A stretch of 64,000 nucleotides of DNA from Leptospira andrefontaineae (GTDB lineage Bacteria > Spirochaetota > Leptospiria > Leptospirales > Leptospiraceae), in contig NZ_RQEY01000019.1 in NCBI RefSeq assembly GCF_004770105.1, positions 124,001 to 188,000 of the forward strand. The letters run 5' to 3'. Within the stretch, counting starts at the first letter, position 1. Every line of letters starts with the position of its first letter. Positions 36,864 to 44,806 of this stretch are shown one piece after another. A model generated the notes under the pieces. It worked only from the letters and a program-made list of their open reading frames with translations. It was not told the DNA's origin and made no database searches. A program made the position numbers and the translations under genes.

Positions 36864-36890
36864 AACCGATTTATCTCTTATGTATCGGTT
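36864..36890. other. 7-bp inverted repeat in the kinase/desaturase divergent gap
   Basis: AACCGAT (36864-36870) and ATCGGTT (36884-36890) are perfect complements 13 bases apart, 13 bp before the longer repeat at 36903. They may be a second operator or leader hairpin. Confidence 0.35.
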
Positions 36891-36902
36891 TCTAAAGGAA
36901 CC

Positions 36903-36938
36903 TTTTTTTAACCTGACTAACAGATCAGGTTAAAAAAA
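36903..36938. promoter_or_regulatory. 14-bp perfect inverted repeat upstream of the desaturase gene
   Basis: T7-AACCTGA (36903-36916), eight bases, TCAGGTT-A7 (36925-36938). The arms are exact complements over 14 bp. It lies 27 bp before the desaturase start and between divergent genes, so a read-through terminator is unlikely. An operator or attenuator hairpin is more plausible. Confidence 0.5.
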
Positions 36939-36965
36939 TTTTGCAAACCAGAACCTAGGGTGTAA

Positions 36966-37679
36966 ATGAGAACCATGAACTTCCTGAAAATTTTATTCCC
37001 TTCTCCTTTTAAGATCCACAGGCTCGTGGAAGTTCTAAGTATCTTCTTATTCTTAGTTTTTTCCGGACTATGTCTGTATGAGTTCGGAATATTATCTAGG
37101 TCAGCTTTCCAGGATTCTCCCTGGATTTTCTTATCCGGACTTGCAGCTCTCTTATTCTTAGCTTATATTACTGCCGACTTTCTTTCCGGCTTTGTTCATT
37201 TTTTAGGGGATAGTTTCGGAAACGAATTCACTCCTTATATAGGACCCGCTTTTATTTTTCCCTTTAGAGATCATCATGTGGATCCAAAAGGTATCACCCG
37301 ACATGATTTCGTGGAGACTAACGGGAATAATTGTCTAGTGTCCCTTCCCATTCTTCTCTATTGTTTTTTCGCTCCGTTGGAGAGTGGGATTTTTCCTTGG
37401 GCCAGAACATTTTGGATACTTGTTCTGATCGGGATCTTCTTCACTAATCAGATCCATAAATGGGCCCACCAGGACAAGCCGAACAAACTCATTCAATATA
37501 TGCAGAAAAAGCGTTGGATACTTTCTCCAGAGCATCATAAAATACATCATACGGCTCCGTACGATACATATTTTTGTATCACTACAGGTTGGTGGAATCC
37601 GCTACTTCATAAGATCCGATTCTTTCCAATTGTGAAGAAGTCAGTGGACTCCTTTCTAAGTTTTCTGCGTATCAGTTAG
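36966..37679 (+). CDS. CarF/PEDS1-type plasmanylethanolamine desaturase homologue
   Basis: A 237-residue membrane protein of the TMEM189-B/CarF family. Histidine-rich motifs are in the expected order: FVHFLGDSFG, FRDHHVDPKGITRHDFVETNGNN, NQIHKWAHQ, SPEHHKIHHTAPYDTYFCITTGWWN. Two membrane helices lie near residues 25-70 and another pair around 120-160. In animals and Myxococcus this di-iron enzyme forms the vinyl-ether bond of plasmalogens from plasmanyl lipids. All conserved His clusters are intact. AGGGTG precedes the ATG. Ether-lipid genes are not adjacent, so whether the host makes plasmalogens is open. Confidence 0.85.
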   Translation: MRTMNFLKILFPSPFKIHRLVEVLSIFLFLVFSGLCLYEFGILSRSAFQDSPWIFLSGLAALLFLAYITADFLSGFVHFLGDSFGNEFTPYIGPAFIFPFRDHHVDPKGITRHDFVETNGNNCLVSLPILLYCFFAPLESGIFPWARTFWILVLIGIFFTNQIHKWAHQDKPNKLIQYMQKKRWILSPEHHKIHHTAPYDTYFCITTGWWNPLLHKIRFFPIVKKSVDSFLSFLRIS

Positions 37680-37757
37680 TACGAACATCGTTCTTTACTT
37701 CAAATTTAGTTTTGAATTTTCCTTGATTCCATTTCGGCAAAGAGGAGGATCGCGGGT

Positions 37758-38822
37758 ATGCTTCGTTTTCTTTTCGCATTCTTCGTATGCGTTCCGCTAA
37801 TCGTTTCTTGTTCGGCGAATATCGCGCTAAAGGGAGAGATCCTTCATCCTAAAACCTCTGATGGTTGGGACATCACTCTCGAACATTTCCCTCCTCTGCA
37901 AGGAACCGCTAATAAAAAATATCCTGTGATACTTTGTCACGGATTCATAGCGAATCGGATCTATCTTAAGATCAATGAAAAGTCATCCATAGTAGCACAT
38001 CTTCAAAAAGAAGGTTACGATGTTTGGCTTTTAGAGTTAAGAGGAAAACAAGAAGCAGGATCTCCTTCCTTATTCTGGGGAGATAAAACTTTTGATTATT
38101 CCATCGATGATTACATAAAACAAGATGCGGATGCAGCTATCCAATATGTCCTCAAAGCTACTGGCAAAGAAAAGGTAAACTGGATCGGTCATAGTATGGG
38201 AGGAATGCTCCAATACGCAAGACTTGGAAGTTTAGGAGAGAACAGAGTGGCGAACTTCGTAGCGATCGGTTCTCCTGCAATCATGGATCCTCCATCGGAT
38301 GCTTTAAAATTATGGTCCAGCTTTACATGGGCATTAAATTTATGGCCTGCAGTTCCTACAGAAACTTGGTCCGGAGTCAGAGGTGGAACAGGACTCCCAA
38401 TCTTTCCTAAAAGAAGTTTCGAAGAAGTATTCTGGCATGCACCGAATATAGAACCTAAAATTGTGTCCGGGGTCTTTACTGACTCCATCGCAACAGTTTC
38501 CAAGAGAGAGGCAAGGCAGATGGATAAGATCGTAGAGACAGGACAATTCCGTTCGGAAGATGGTAAACTTATCTATACACAAGGTTTCGGAAATATTAAG
38601 ATCCCTGTTCTATTAGTCGCGGGCAGAAGGGACAAATTAGGATTCACATATTCTCTCAGATATGTTTATGACCAGTTAGGTTCCACTGATAAAACCTTAT
38701 TCGTACTTTCTAAAGGAAAAGGTTTTTCAGAAGACTATGGCCATACTGACCTAGTTGTAGGGAAGAAGGCGGATGATGAAGTGTTTCCAACAATCATCCA
38801 TTGGCTAAACAAAAGAAATTAA
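37758..38822 (+). CDS. Alpha/beta-hydrolase lipoprotein
   Basis: A 354-residue exported hydrolase. The signal peptide ends in a spirochaete lipobox IVSC (cysteine 19), so the mature protein is lipid-anchored. The fold has ILCHGF (oxyanion loop), GHSMGG with nucleophile Ser146, and a C-terminal region with DYGHTDLVVG supplying the likely catalytic His. The closest type is lysosomal acid-lipase/AB-hydrolase-1 lipases. GGAGG lies upstream. It is followed 14 bp later by a second lipoprotein hydrolase, pointing to a two-gene unit for extracytoplasmic ester cleavage. Confidence 0.85.
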   Translation: MLRFLFAFFVCVPLIVSCSANIALKGEILHPKTSDGWDITLEHFPPLQGTANKKYPVILCHGFIANRIYLKINEKSSIVAHLQKEGYDVWLLELRGKQEAGSPSLFWGDKTFDYSIDDYIKQDADAAIQYVLKATGKEKVNWIGHSMGGMLQYARLGSLGENRVANFVAIGSPAIMDPPSDALKLWSSFTWALNLWPAVPTETWSGVRGGTGLPIFPKRSFEEVFWHAPNIEPKIVSGVFTDSIATVSKREARQMDKIVETGQFRSEDGKLIYTQGFGNIKIPVLLVAGRRDKLGFTYSLRYVYDQLGSTDKTLFVLSKGKGFSEDYGHTDLVVGKKADDEVFPTIIHWLNKRN

Positions 38823-38836
38823 TTTCGGATCATAAA

Positions 38837-39763
38837 ATGAAATTCAAAAATAAAATCATATTCTTCTTATTTTCCATTTTTCTGTTTTTCTCCTGCACTA
38901 GATATGCGGTAATCACGGAAGAAGCTTTCAAAAATCAAACTGCAAATATAGCATCTAACGTTTATCTTACTAACTTTTTAAAACATAGTTCCGACTATCC
39001 GCCTATTCTGCTTCTGGACCCAATTCTTATTAATAAAAAGTCTTTGTATCTGGGAGATTATAACGGACTGATCGGAGTATTAAGCGGAAATGGATTCTCT
39101 GTTTTCCTTTTACATTTTGAAGTTTATCCTGGACTAGATCTGAAAGAAGTGGGAGAAAAGCTGATCCCTCAAGCTGTATCTCAGGTCCAAGGTTTAAGCA
39201 ATCGTAAAGATTATATTTTAGGTGGGGTCTCAGTAGGAGGCCAGGCGATCCTTCATTATATCCGATCCAAAAAAGATCCTGCAATTTCTAAGGTTTTCTT
39301 TCTGGGAACCGGAATGGATTATAAGTACAACGACAGTTTCATAGATGATATGAAAAAAGAGAAACGATTCGGAACAGACCTATCCAATTCTTGCAAGAAT
39401 AAGGATAGTTTCTGTTCCAGATTTATTTCTTTAGACGAAGATAACCCAACTACATTATATCTTTACCAAACATTATGGAATTATCTTCCTTCATTGGAAG
39501 AAAATCCGAAAGTTTGGGCAGACTTCGAGTTAATGGATTTTCCGACTCTATTTGTTGCAGGTAAGTTAGACAATATCGCAACTTCTGAATCTATTCACCC
39601 GGTTTATCGCAGAAAAAGAGGATTCACTCAATTCTTCGAAGCAGGACGAGACAATGGTGGAAAAATAGATTACGATCATCTTTCTTTATTCGCACACGAG
39701 TCCGCTCCTTCGGATATTTATCAGAAGATAGCAGATTGGTTAGCTAAGAAGAAGGGAGAGTAA
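38837..39763 (+). CDS. Second alpha/beta-hydrolase-like lipoprotein
   Basis: A 308-residue protein with lipobox FFSC after a 15-residue hydrophobic stretch, then an alpha/beta-hydrolase fold: VSVGGQ with nucleophile Ser132, PTLFVAGKLDNIATSE, and DYDHLSLF with the putative catalytic His. It is more divergent than its upstream neighbour and shares its layout, so the pair probably arose by duplication. I start at ATG 38837; an in-frame TTG at 38801 lies inside the preceding gene and would spoil the signal peptide. Confidence 0.78.
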   Translation: MKFKNKIIFFLFSIFLFFSCTRYAVITEEAFKNQTANIASNVYLTNFLKHSSDYPPILLLDPILINKKSLYLGDYNGLIGVLSGNGFSVFLLHFEVYPGLDLKEVGEKLIPQAVSQVQGLSNRKDYILGGVSVGGQAILHYIRSKKDPAISKVFFLGTGMDYKYNDSFIDDMKKEKRFGTDLSNSCKNKDSFCSRFISLDEDNPTTLYLYQTLWNYLPSLEENPKVWADFELMDFPTLFVAGKLDNIATSESIHPVYRRKRGFTQFFEAGRDNGGKIDYDHLSLFAHESAPSDIYQKIADWLAKKKGE

Positions 39764-39800
39764 TACAAGAACCTGCTTCGAAAATGCAATGTTGGAGTTC

Positions 39801-40976
39801 CTATAAACCCAAAGGATTCTCAAATTCTTTTTTAGGTTTTACTGGAGAGCAAAGTTTACGGATACGATTCCATTCTTTGCTCGAAATTCCTAATTTTCCT
39901 TTAGGATACGTAGGGTGAGAGATGATATTCTTTACGTATTCTATCCTATCTTCAGTTGCAGGATGAGAACTTAAAAAATCCGGTATTTTGACTGCACTTT
40001 CATTGGCAGCTTCTTCACCTTCTCCTTCTTTAGGAACCTCGTATTCTTCCTGGATCCTTTTAAAGAAAGTTAGAAATCCTTCTCCAGTTAGATTCGATTT
40101 TTTTAATTTTTCCAAAGCAACCTCATCAGCTTCTGATTCGTATTCTCTGGAAAATTTTTGGTCGTAGATCGTAACACTTAAGACCTCGTAAAGAGAGTCC
40201 ATGTTTTCCAACATGTCCACCCCTTCGAATCCGGAACCAATACCTAAAGATAATAATACAACATTCCCTGCGGAACGGATCTGCCTGCGAACCCCATGCC
40301 TTTTATGAATATGGGCCATCTCATGTGCCAATACTCCTGCAAGCTCCTCCGGAGTTTCGGTTTTCTTCAATAACTCTGTAAAGACTACTATCGTTCCACC
40401 AGGCATTGCGAACGCATTAAACACCTCGTCATCGATCACGATAATATCGTAATCAAATGGATCATCAGTATCCTTCAGTTTTTTACCGATCTTCTTCATT
40501 GTAGACTTTAAAGCAGGAGAAGAACATTCAGAAAAATAATCACGAACCCATCCCGACATTACTTCGGATTGTTTTTTATCGTAACTGGTCGGGACGAAAA
40601 AATAAGCATAAGAAAGTCCTAGATTATAAACTGAAAAAGCTAGGAATGCAGTCAATGCCAAGGCCCCAAGTTTAAGAGCAAAATGAGTATTCTGCCATAA
40701 ATCTAAAATTGGGAATTTATTTTGGGACTTTCGGCCCTCAAGGACAGAACTATAACTTTCCTTTGAGTAGAATACCACGACAAAACTATACGTAGGATTT
40801 TCCGGATTCCGGATCTCTAATCTGAATTCTCGACCTACTGGATCTAAATTTAGAATATCAGAATATTGAAAACTAAAGGACTTCTGCTCCGAAAGAAAGA
40901 CTATTCTGTCTTTCTCCGGAACAAGATCCCCTTCAAAAGGAATAGCGGTTTTTCCATCGTATAGTTTATCTTTCAT
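39801..40976 (-). CDS. M48 family metalloprotease with N-terminal DUF7092-like domain
   Basis: A 391-residue membrane protease. An N-terminal ~85-residue beta domain is followed by a membrane helix (~105-127). The M48 catalytic domain has HEMAH (His218, Glu219, His222) and the third ligand region EYESEADEVALEKL. The DUF7092-M48 layout is known from proteins encoded beside YjgN/DUF898, exactly as here (20 bp away). Periplasmic or membrane-surface protein quality control is the likely task. It has a substrate-access segment SSHPATEDRI typical of M48. Confidence 0.88.
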   Translation of the reverse strand: MKDKLYDGKTAIPFEGDLVPEKDRIVFLSEQKSFSFQYSDILNLDPVGREFRLEIRNPENPTYSFVVVFYSKESYSSVLEGRKSQNKFPILDLWQNTHFALKLGALALTAFLAFSVYNLGLSYAYFFVPTSYDKKQSEVMSGWVRDYFSECSSPALKSTMKKIGKKLKDTDDPFDYDIIVIDDEVFNAFAMPGGTIVVFTELLKKTETPEELAGVLAHEMAHIHKRHGVRRQIRSAGNVVLLSLGIGSGFEGVDMLENMDSLYEVLSVTIYDQKFSREYESEADEVALEKLKKSNLTGEGFLTFFKRIQEEYEVPKEGEGEEAANESAVKIPDFLSSHPATEDRIEYVKNIISHPTYPKGKLGISSKEWNRIRKLCSPVKPKKEFENPLGL

Positions 40977-40996
40977 GTGTATATATTGGACTATAA

Positions 40997-41953
40997 TTAA
41001 TCGAATATATCCGCCAGAGCTTCTAAAGAACTTTCGAATCCTTCTGCCAATGCGGAAGCTCCTTTGTCATATTCAGGCTGGATCTGGCTCAAATCCGGTT
41101 CTACTTCCAACGAAATAGCTTCGTAGAATAATTTGTACCAGATTACTGCAATCCAAGGAAATGCTAAACCAAGGGAGAACAAGATAGCCAAATAGGAAAG
41201 AATTGTATAAACAAGTATATCTTCTCCCTTCAAATTGGATTTGAATCTGATCCCGTTTACAGTTGTTTGATTCCAAAAATAGTTATAAACATTTGCCTGC
41301 CACCAAGAAGCATAAAAACCTAATGTAGGTAAAAGTAGAAGGAAACCTTTCAGATGGATCCAGAATAAAGAGCCTCCTGTTCCATCAAATTTAAATCCTG
41401 CATTTCCGTAATATGTATTCTCTATCTGAAATCTTTTCAGTCGGATCGTGAACCAAGGAGAATAAAATCCAAAAGTGATGATCGTAAGCGGGAGTCCTAC
41501 TAAGAAAATTTTAACAAGTTCCAGAACTCTTCCCGCAAAATGGAATCGGATATTATTATAGGAAGTCCTACTCAAATGGAATCTTAATCTTCCTACGAAG
41601 ATAAAAGGTCCCAATATGTATAAGAGAAGAAAGATCGGAATTAAGTTGGAAAGAGGTTCAAGTTCTGCGCTAAAGACCCACCACTGTAAAGGGAACTTAA
41701 TCGCACAGAATAAGATAATCGCGATCGGAGCCGCTTTTAAAAATCCTAAAAATCTTTCCAGACCGGTAGCGTGGAAATCAAATCTTTGTCCTAAAAAAAT
41801 GGTATGTTGTCTTAGATATCTTTCTACTCTTACTCTTGCCCAAAAAGAATAAATGCCTAAGGTACTGATTGTAGCTAAAGCATTAAAAAGATATAATTTA
41901 AGAAGGTCCCATCCGGCCCCGTCAAACTTGGCGCGAGTCGTTGAATTTTCCAT
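40997..41953 (-). CDS. DUF898 (YjgN-like) membrane protein
   Basis: A 318-residue polytopic protein with about seven hydrophobic segments and the repeated DUF898 motif: KFDGAGWDLLKLYLFNALATISTLGIYSFWARVRVERYLRQHT, and FKFDGTGGSLFWIHLKGFLLLLPTLGFYASWW in the second half. The tandem repeat suggests an internal duplication. No function is known. It lies 20 bp upstream of the M48 protease gene on the same strand and is known to co-occur with it. Confidence 0.85.
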   Translation of the reverse strand: MENSTTRAKFDGAGWDLLKLYLFNALATISTLGIYSFWARVRVERYLRQHTIFLGQRFDFHATGLERFLGFLKAAPIAIILFCAIKFPLQWWVFSAELEPLSNLIPIFLLLYILGPFIFVGRLRFHLSRTSYNNIRFHFAGRVLELVKIFLVGLPLTIITFGFYSPWFTIRLKRFQIENTYYGNAGFKFDGTGGSLFWIHLKGFLLLLPTLGFYASWWQANVYNYFWNQTTVNGIRFKSNLKGEDILVYTILSYLAILFSLGLAFPWIAVIWYKLFYEAISLEVEPDLSQIQPEYDKGASALAEGFESSLEALADIFD

Positions 41954-42100
41954 TCGATTCTCCTGAAAGAATTCCCTATTCGAAGATTAGGCAGTTATAC
42001 CGATTACAAATAGAGGGTCAGATTAGATCCGAGTTTTCCCGTCTGCAAGAAACAAATTTACAACAGACTTCTTTTTACTTCGGAATCGGATCTATTTATA

Positions 42101-42712
42101 CTATCCCGGACGTTTCCAATCCAGTCGGTCCAAGACCTTTTTTATATCCTCCCAGACATCTCTTTTTAAGGGGCTGTTTTCTCCACCGTTACGGATTACG
42201 TAGCTGGGGTGATAAGTAGGCATAACCGGTATCCCATGAAAGTCTCCCCAATGCCCTCTGAGTTTGGTGATCCCTTCTTTTGTTCTCAAAATAAATCTAG
42301 TAGAAGGATTTCCTAGGGTAATGATCACCTTAGGTTGTATAATTGAAATTTGTCTGAGCAAAAAAGGAGAACATGCGATTACTTCATCGTCTTCCGGCGG
42401 TCTGTCTTTTTCGAATTTTAGATCTACGGTGGGTCGACACTTAGTTACGTTCGCGATATAAACACTATCTCTTGGAACTCCCATCCCTCTTTCTATAATT
42501 CTAGTTAATAATTCTCCTGCTTTTCCTACGAATGGCCTGCCCGTCAGGTCCTCTTGTTTGCCCGGACCTTCTCCTATGAACATAACTTCTGCGTTGGGAT
42601 TTCCTTCTCCGAAAACGGTTTGGGTCCGAGTTGTACTTAATTTACATCGAACGCAAGGGGCCACTTCTCTTGCGATGATCTCCAACTCTTGTTCTTTCGA
42701 AGTTTCACTCAT
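42101..42712 (-). CDS. Type-4 (4Fe-4S) uracil-DNA glycosylase
   Basis: A 203-residue family-4 UDG that removes uracil from DNA. Cys20 and Cys23 (CVRC), with further Cys in NVTKCRP and VIACSPF, provide the 4Fe-4S ligands. Motif A is GEGPGKQEDLTGRPFVG and motif B is TYHPSYVIRN. AGCAGGT precedes the ATG at 42712; an in-frame TTG 39 bp upstream is less likely. It is divergent from the cation exporter gene. Confidence 0.9.
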   Translation of the reverse strand: MSETSKEQELEIIAREVAPCVRCKLSTTRTQTVFGEGNPNAEVMFIGEGPGKQEDLTGRPFVGKAGELLTRIIERGMGVPRDSVYIANVTKCRPTVDLKFEKDRPPEDDEVIACSPFLLRQISIIQPKVIITLGNPSTRFILRTKEGITKLRGHWGDFHGIPVMPTYHPSYVIRNGGENSPLKRDVWEDIKKVLDRLDWKRPG

Positions 42713-42806
42713 ACCTGCTCTTATCGATAAAGAGAACCCGTTATCCTGCAACCAATTTCTAAAAAAGTGACTGGAAGAATTTCGACATGTTCATTATTTT
42801 AGATCC

Positions 42807-43748
42807 ATGCACGGGCATCATCATCACTCTCACGATGATCATCATGGACACTCTCATTCCCATTCCGGAGATCCACACGCATCTTCTCTGCCCGAGAATT
42901 CTCGCGCATTCTTATTCGCATTTCTATTAAACTTTGGATTTGCAGGGATAGAATTTGTAGGCGGATATTTTTTCGATAGCTTGGCTATTCTTTCCGATTC
43001 ACTGCATGATTTAGGAGACAGTGGTTTCTTAGCTCTTGCTTGGATCTTCCAGAAGATAGCAGCAAAACCAAGAACCCAAACCTTCACATTCGGTTTCAGA
43101 AGACTTAGTCTTTCTGCTGCATTAGTAAATTCTTTTGTTCTATTTTTAGGATCTTTCGGGATCTTATTCTTTGCCGTTTCTAAATTAAAAGAACCAGGTT
43201 CTCCTAATGGTTGGGGAATGTTAGGACTTTCCGTATTAGGTGTGATCGTGAACGGAGCCGCATTATTCAAATTAAAAAATAGTTCCGGCCTAAATGCAAA
43301 GACTGCATTTCTTCATCTTCTGGAGGATGTGCTAGGATGGGTTGCGGTATTCTTCGGTAGTATTGCTTTGATCGTATTCGGTTGGTCTTGGGTTGATCCG
43401 GTCTTATCAATTGTTATCTCTCTTTGGGTCGGGATCCAATCCTTCCGTAATTTGAGAAAGATACTTCTATTACATCTTCAGTCTTCTCCGGAAGGAATCG
43501 ATACGAAAGAATTAGAAAATCGTATCTTGAAATTGAAAGGAGTTCGTTCCGTTCATGATCTTCATCTTTGGTCTATGGATGGGGATTATCATGTTTTAAC
43601 TCTTCATGTAGGCGTTCAGGAAACTTCTATCGCCGGGGCTCAAAAGTTAAAAGAGAAGATCCGCAATATCACCAAAGAATTTCATATCCCGCATGCAACT
43701 GTGGAAGTAGAACCCGCAGGCGCAGAATGCCCTTACCAAGAATGTTGA
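42807..43748 (+). CDS. Cation diffusion facilitator (zinc-type exporter)
   Basis: A 313-residue CDF antiporter. A His-rich N-terminus (HGHHHHSHDDHHGHSHSHSG) precedes six membrane helices. The metal site in TM2 is SDSLHDLGD and in TM5 HLLEDVLG, the HD/HD pattern of zinc exporters. A C-terminal cytoplasmic metallochaperone-like domain has VHDLHLWSMDGDYHVLTLHV. It exports Zn2+ (possibly Co2+ or Cd2+) in exchange for protons. The His-rich tail may buffer metal. Confidence 0.92.
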   Translation: MHGHHHHSHDDHHGHSHSHSGDPHASSLPENSRAFLFAFLLNFGFAGIEFVGGYFFDSLAILSDSLHDLGDSGFLALAWIFQKIAAKPRTQTFTFGFRRLSLSAALVNSFVLFLGSFGILFFAVSKLKEPGSPNGWGMLGLSVLGVIVNGAALFKLKNSSGLNAKTAFLHLLEDVLGWVAVFFGSIALIVFGWSWVDPVLSIVISLWVGIQSFRNLRKILLLHLQSSPEGIDTKELENRILKLKGVRSVHDLHLWSMDGDYHVLTLHVGVQETSIAGAQKLKEKIRNITKEFHIPHATVEVEPAGAECPYQEC

Positions 43749-43850
43749 TATGACTATTCTCTATTTTCTTTTTGGTCACACCAAGCCGCTAAGGTGAGAA
43801 GAGCTTTTTAGGAAATTATTAAAACCCGGAACAAATATCTTCTCTACTTA

Positions 43851-43964
43851 GCGCCTTCGCGTGATATAACGCGGAAGGGATACGCAGGGCTTGTCCTGAA
43901 GGGATGAGCGCAAGCGAACCCGAAGTAGCCCGGTCCGAGCAAAGCGAGGAGCCGCCCCTTTTTT
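43851..43964. repeat. GC-rich structured intergenic element, possible dispersed repeat
   Basis: The 413-bp gap 43749-44161 has no large gene but contains a 114-bp block richer in G+C than its surroundings. It starts with a bulged stem CCTTCGCGT/ACGCGGAAGG (~43854-43878), continues through GAGCGCAAGCGAACCCGAAG and CGAGCAAAGCGAGGAGCCG, and ends GCCGCCCC-TTTTTT on the plus strand. Short AGCGAAGC-like units recur inside it. I believe similar blocks are scattered in Leptospira genomes, from memory only. It could be a repeat, a small RNA with its terminator, or both. Confidence 0.4.
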
Positions 43965-44161
43965 ACTTGTTGGATCTACTTTGGCCTAATGGAACTCCAA
44001 CGACATTTTATCTATTAGCTTCTTTTTAAGGAGACATAATCCGCTTTATCCTAAACCCAATGTAATAACGTTTCGAAGGATGTTCCGATCTTTCTTTCAT
44101 CAGAAGATCCTACCTGAGCAAGCTACTTGACACTGGGGAAACAGCCCGGATTTTGGTTGGT

Positions 44162-44311
44162 ATGAACCAAAAAACAGCTAAACTTCTCAAAAAATACGCG
44201 GAAGCAAAAGGTATTAACGAGAAACAAATCAAACGTGAGTGGCTGGTATTAAACGAATTTCAGAAGGACCAGAAAAAACAGGAAATCCTGAAAGAACTGG
44301 TTAAAAAGTAA
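44162..44311 (+). CDS. Small basic helical protein (49 aa)
   Basis: An ATG after TTGGTTGGT opens a 49-residue frame: MNQKTAKLLKKYAEAKG, INEKQIKREWLVLNEFQKDQ, KKQEILKELVKK, ending TAA. Fifteen residues are Lys or Arg and the pattern is strongly amphipathic with no Gly/Pro-rich break, unlike a chance frame. A hairpin at 44332 lies just after the stop. I recognise no family. It sits alone before queD; a nucleic-acid or ribosome-associated role would be a guess. Confidence 0.6.
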   Translation: MNQKTAKLLKKYAEAKGINEKQIKREWLVLNEFQKDQKKQEILKELVKK

Positions 44312-44331
44312 TCGCTACTGATCTTTCATAA

Positions 44332-44353
44332 GACCGACTTCACAAAGTCGGTC
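44332..44353 (+). other. 9-bp hairpin between the small basic gene and queD
   Basis: GACCGACTT (44332-44340), loop CACA, AAGTCGGTC (44345-44353). A second small stem CCGGT/ACCGG follows and then CATTTTTC. The tract probably ends the small-protein transcript. I do not see a preQ1 aptamer. Confidence 0.6.
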
Positions 44354-44425
44354 CGCGTGTTTCAAGACCGGTACTCCGAAACCGGACTTTCATTTTTCAG
44401 AATCAACCATTCGTCCAACATCTAA

Positions 44426-44803
44426 ATGGAAGAAATAGAACTTACCAAAGAATTTCGTTTCGATGCCGCTCACTTCTTACCGAACGTTCCGGAAGGTCAT
44501 AAGTGTAGAAGAATGCATGGTCATAGCTTTCGATTCAAATTACATCTGAAAGGTAAGGTGGACGAAAAGACCGGTTGGTTGATGGACTTCGCAGAAGTCA
44601 GTAAAGTTGTTAAACCTTTACTCGAAAACTATCTAGATCATTACCTTCTAAACGAAATAGAAGGTCTAGAAAATCCGACTAGCGAGAATATTAGCATCTG
44701 GTTGTGGAAAAAACTTAAACCTCAACTTTCTCTTTTATACAAGATCACTTTAAACGAAACCTGTACTAGTGCATGCGTTTATAACGGACCTTCTGAGAAA
44801 TAA
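44426..44803 (+). CDS. queD: 6-carboxy-5,6,7,8-tetrahydropterin synthase QueD
   Basis: A 125-residue T-fold enzyme that turns 7,8-dihydroneopterin triphosphate into 6-carboxytetrahydropterin, an early queuosine step. Zinc ligands are His16, His31 and His33, and the catalytic Cys27 lies in GHKCRRMHGH. PTSENISIWLW is a second signature. Three bases separate it from queC, and no folE, queE or queF is beside them. Confidence 0.93.
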   Translation: MEEIELTKEFRFDAAHFLPNVPEGHKCRRMHGHSFRFKLHLKGKVDEKTGWLMDFAEVSKVVKPLLENYLDHYLLNEIEGLENPTSENISIWLWKKLKPQLSLLYKITLNETCTSACVYNGPSEK

Positions 44804-44806
44804 AAA

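Noticed and set aside
36903..36938. Intrinsic terminator
   Set aside because: The U-run would be formed by the wrong arm for transcripts in either direction, and the location is between divergent starts.
43749..44161. tRNA or known small RNA in the gap before the 49-residue gene
   Set aside because: No cloverleaf, T-loop (GGTTCGA) or CCA end is visible. The structured block is described as an unclassified element only.
44332..44425. preQ1 riboswitch in front of queD-queC
   Set aside because: Hairpins are present, but the preQ1 aptamer's loop and A-rich tail pattern are not. The structure fits a terminator of the small upstream gene better.
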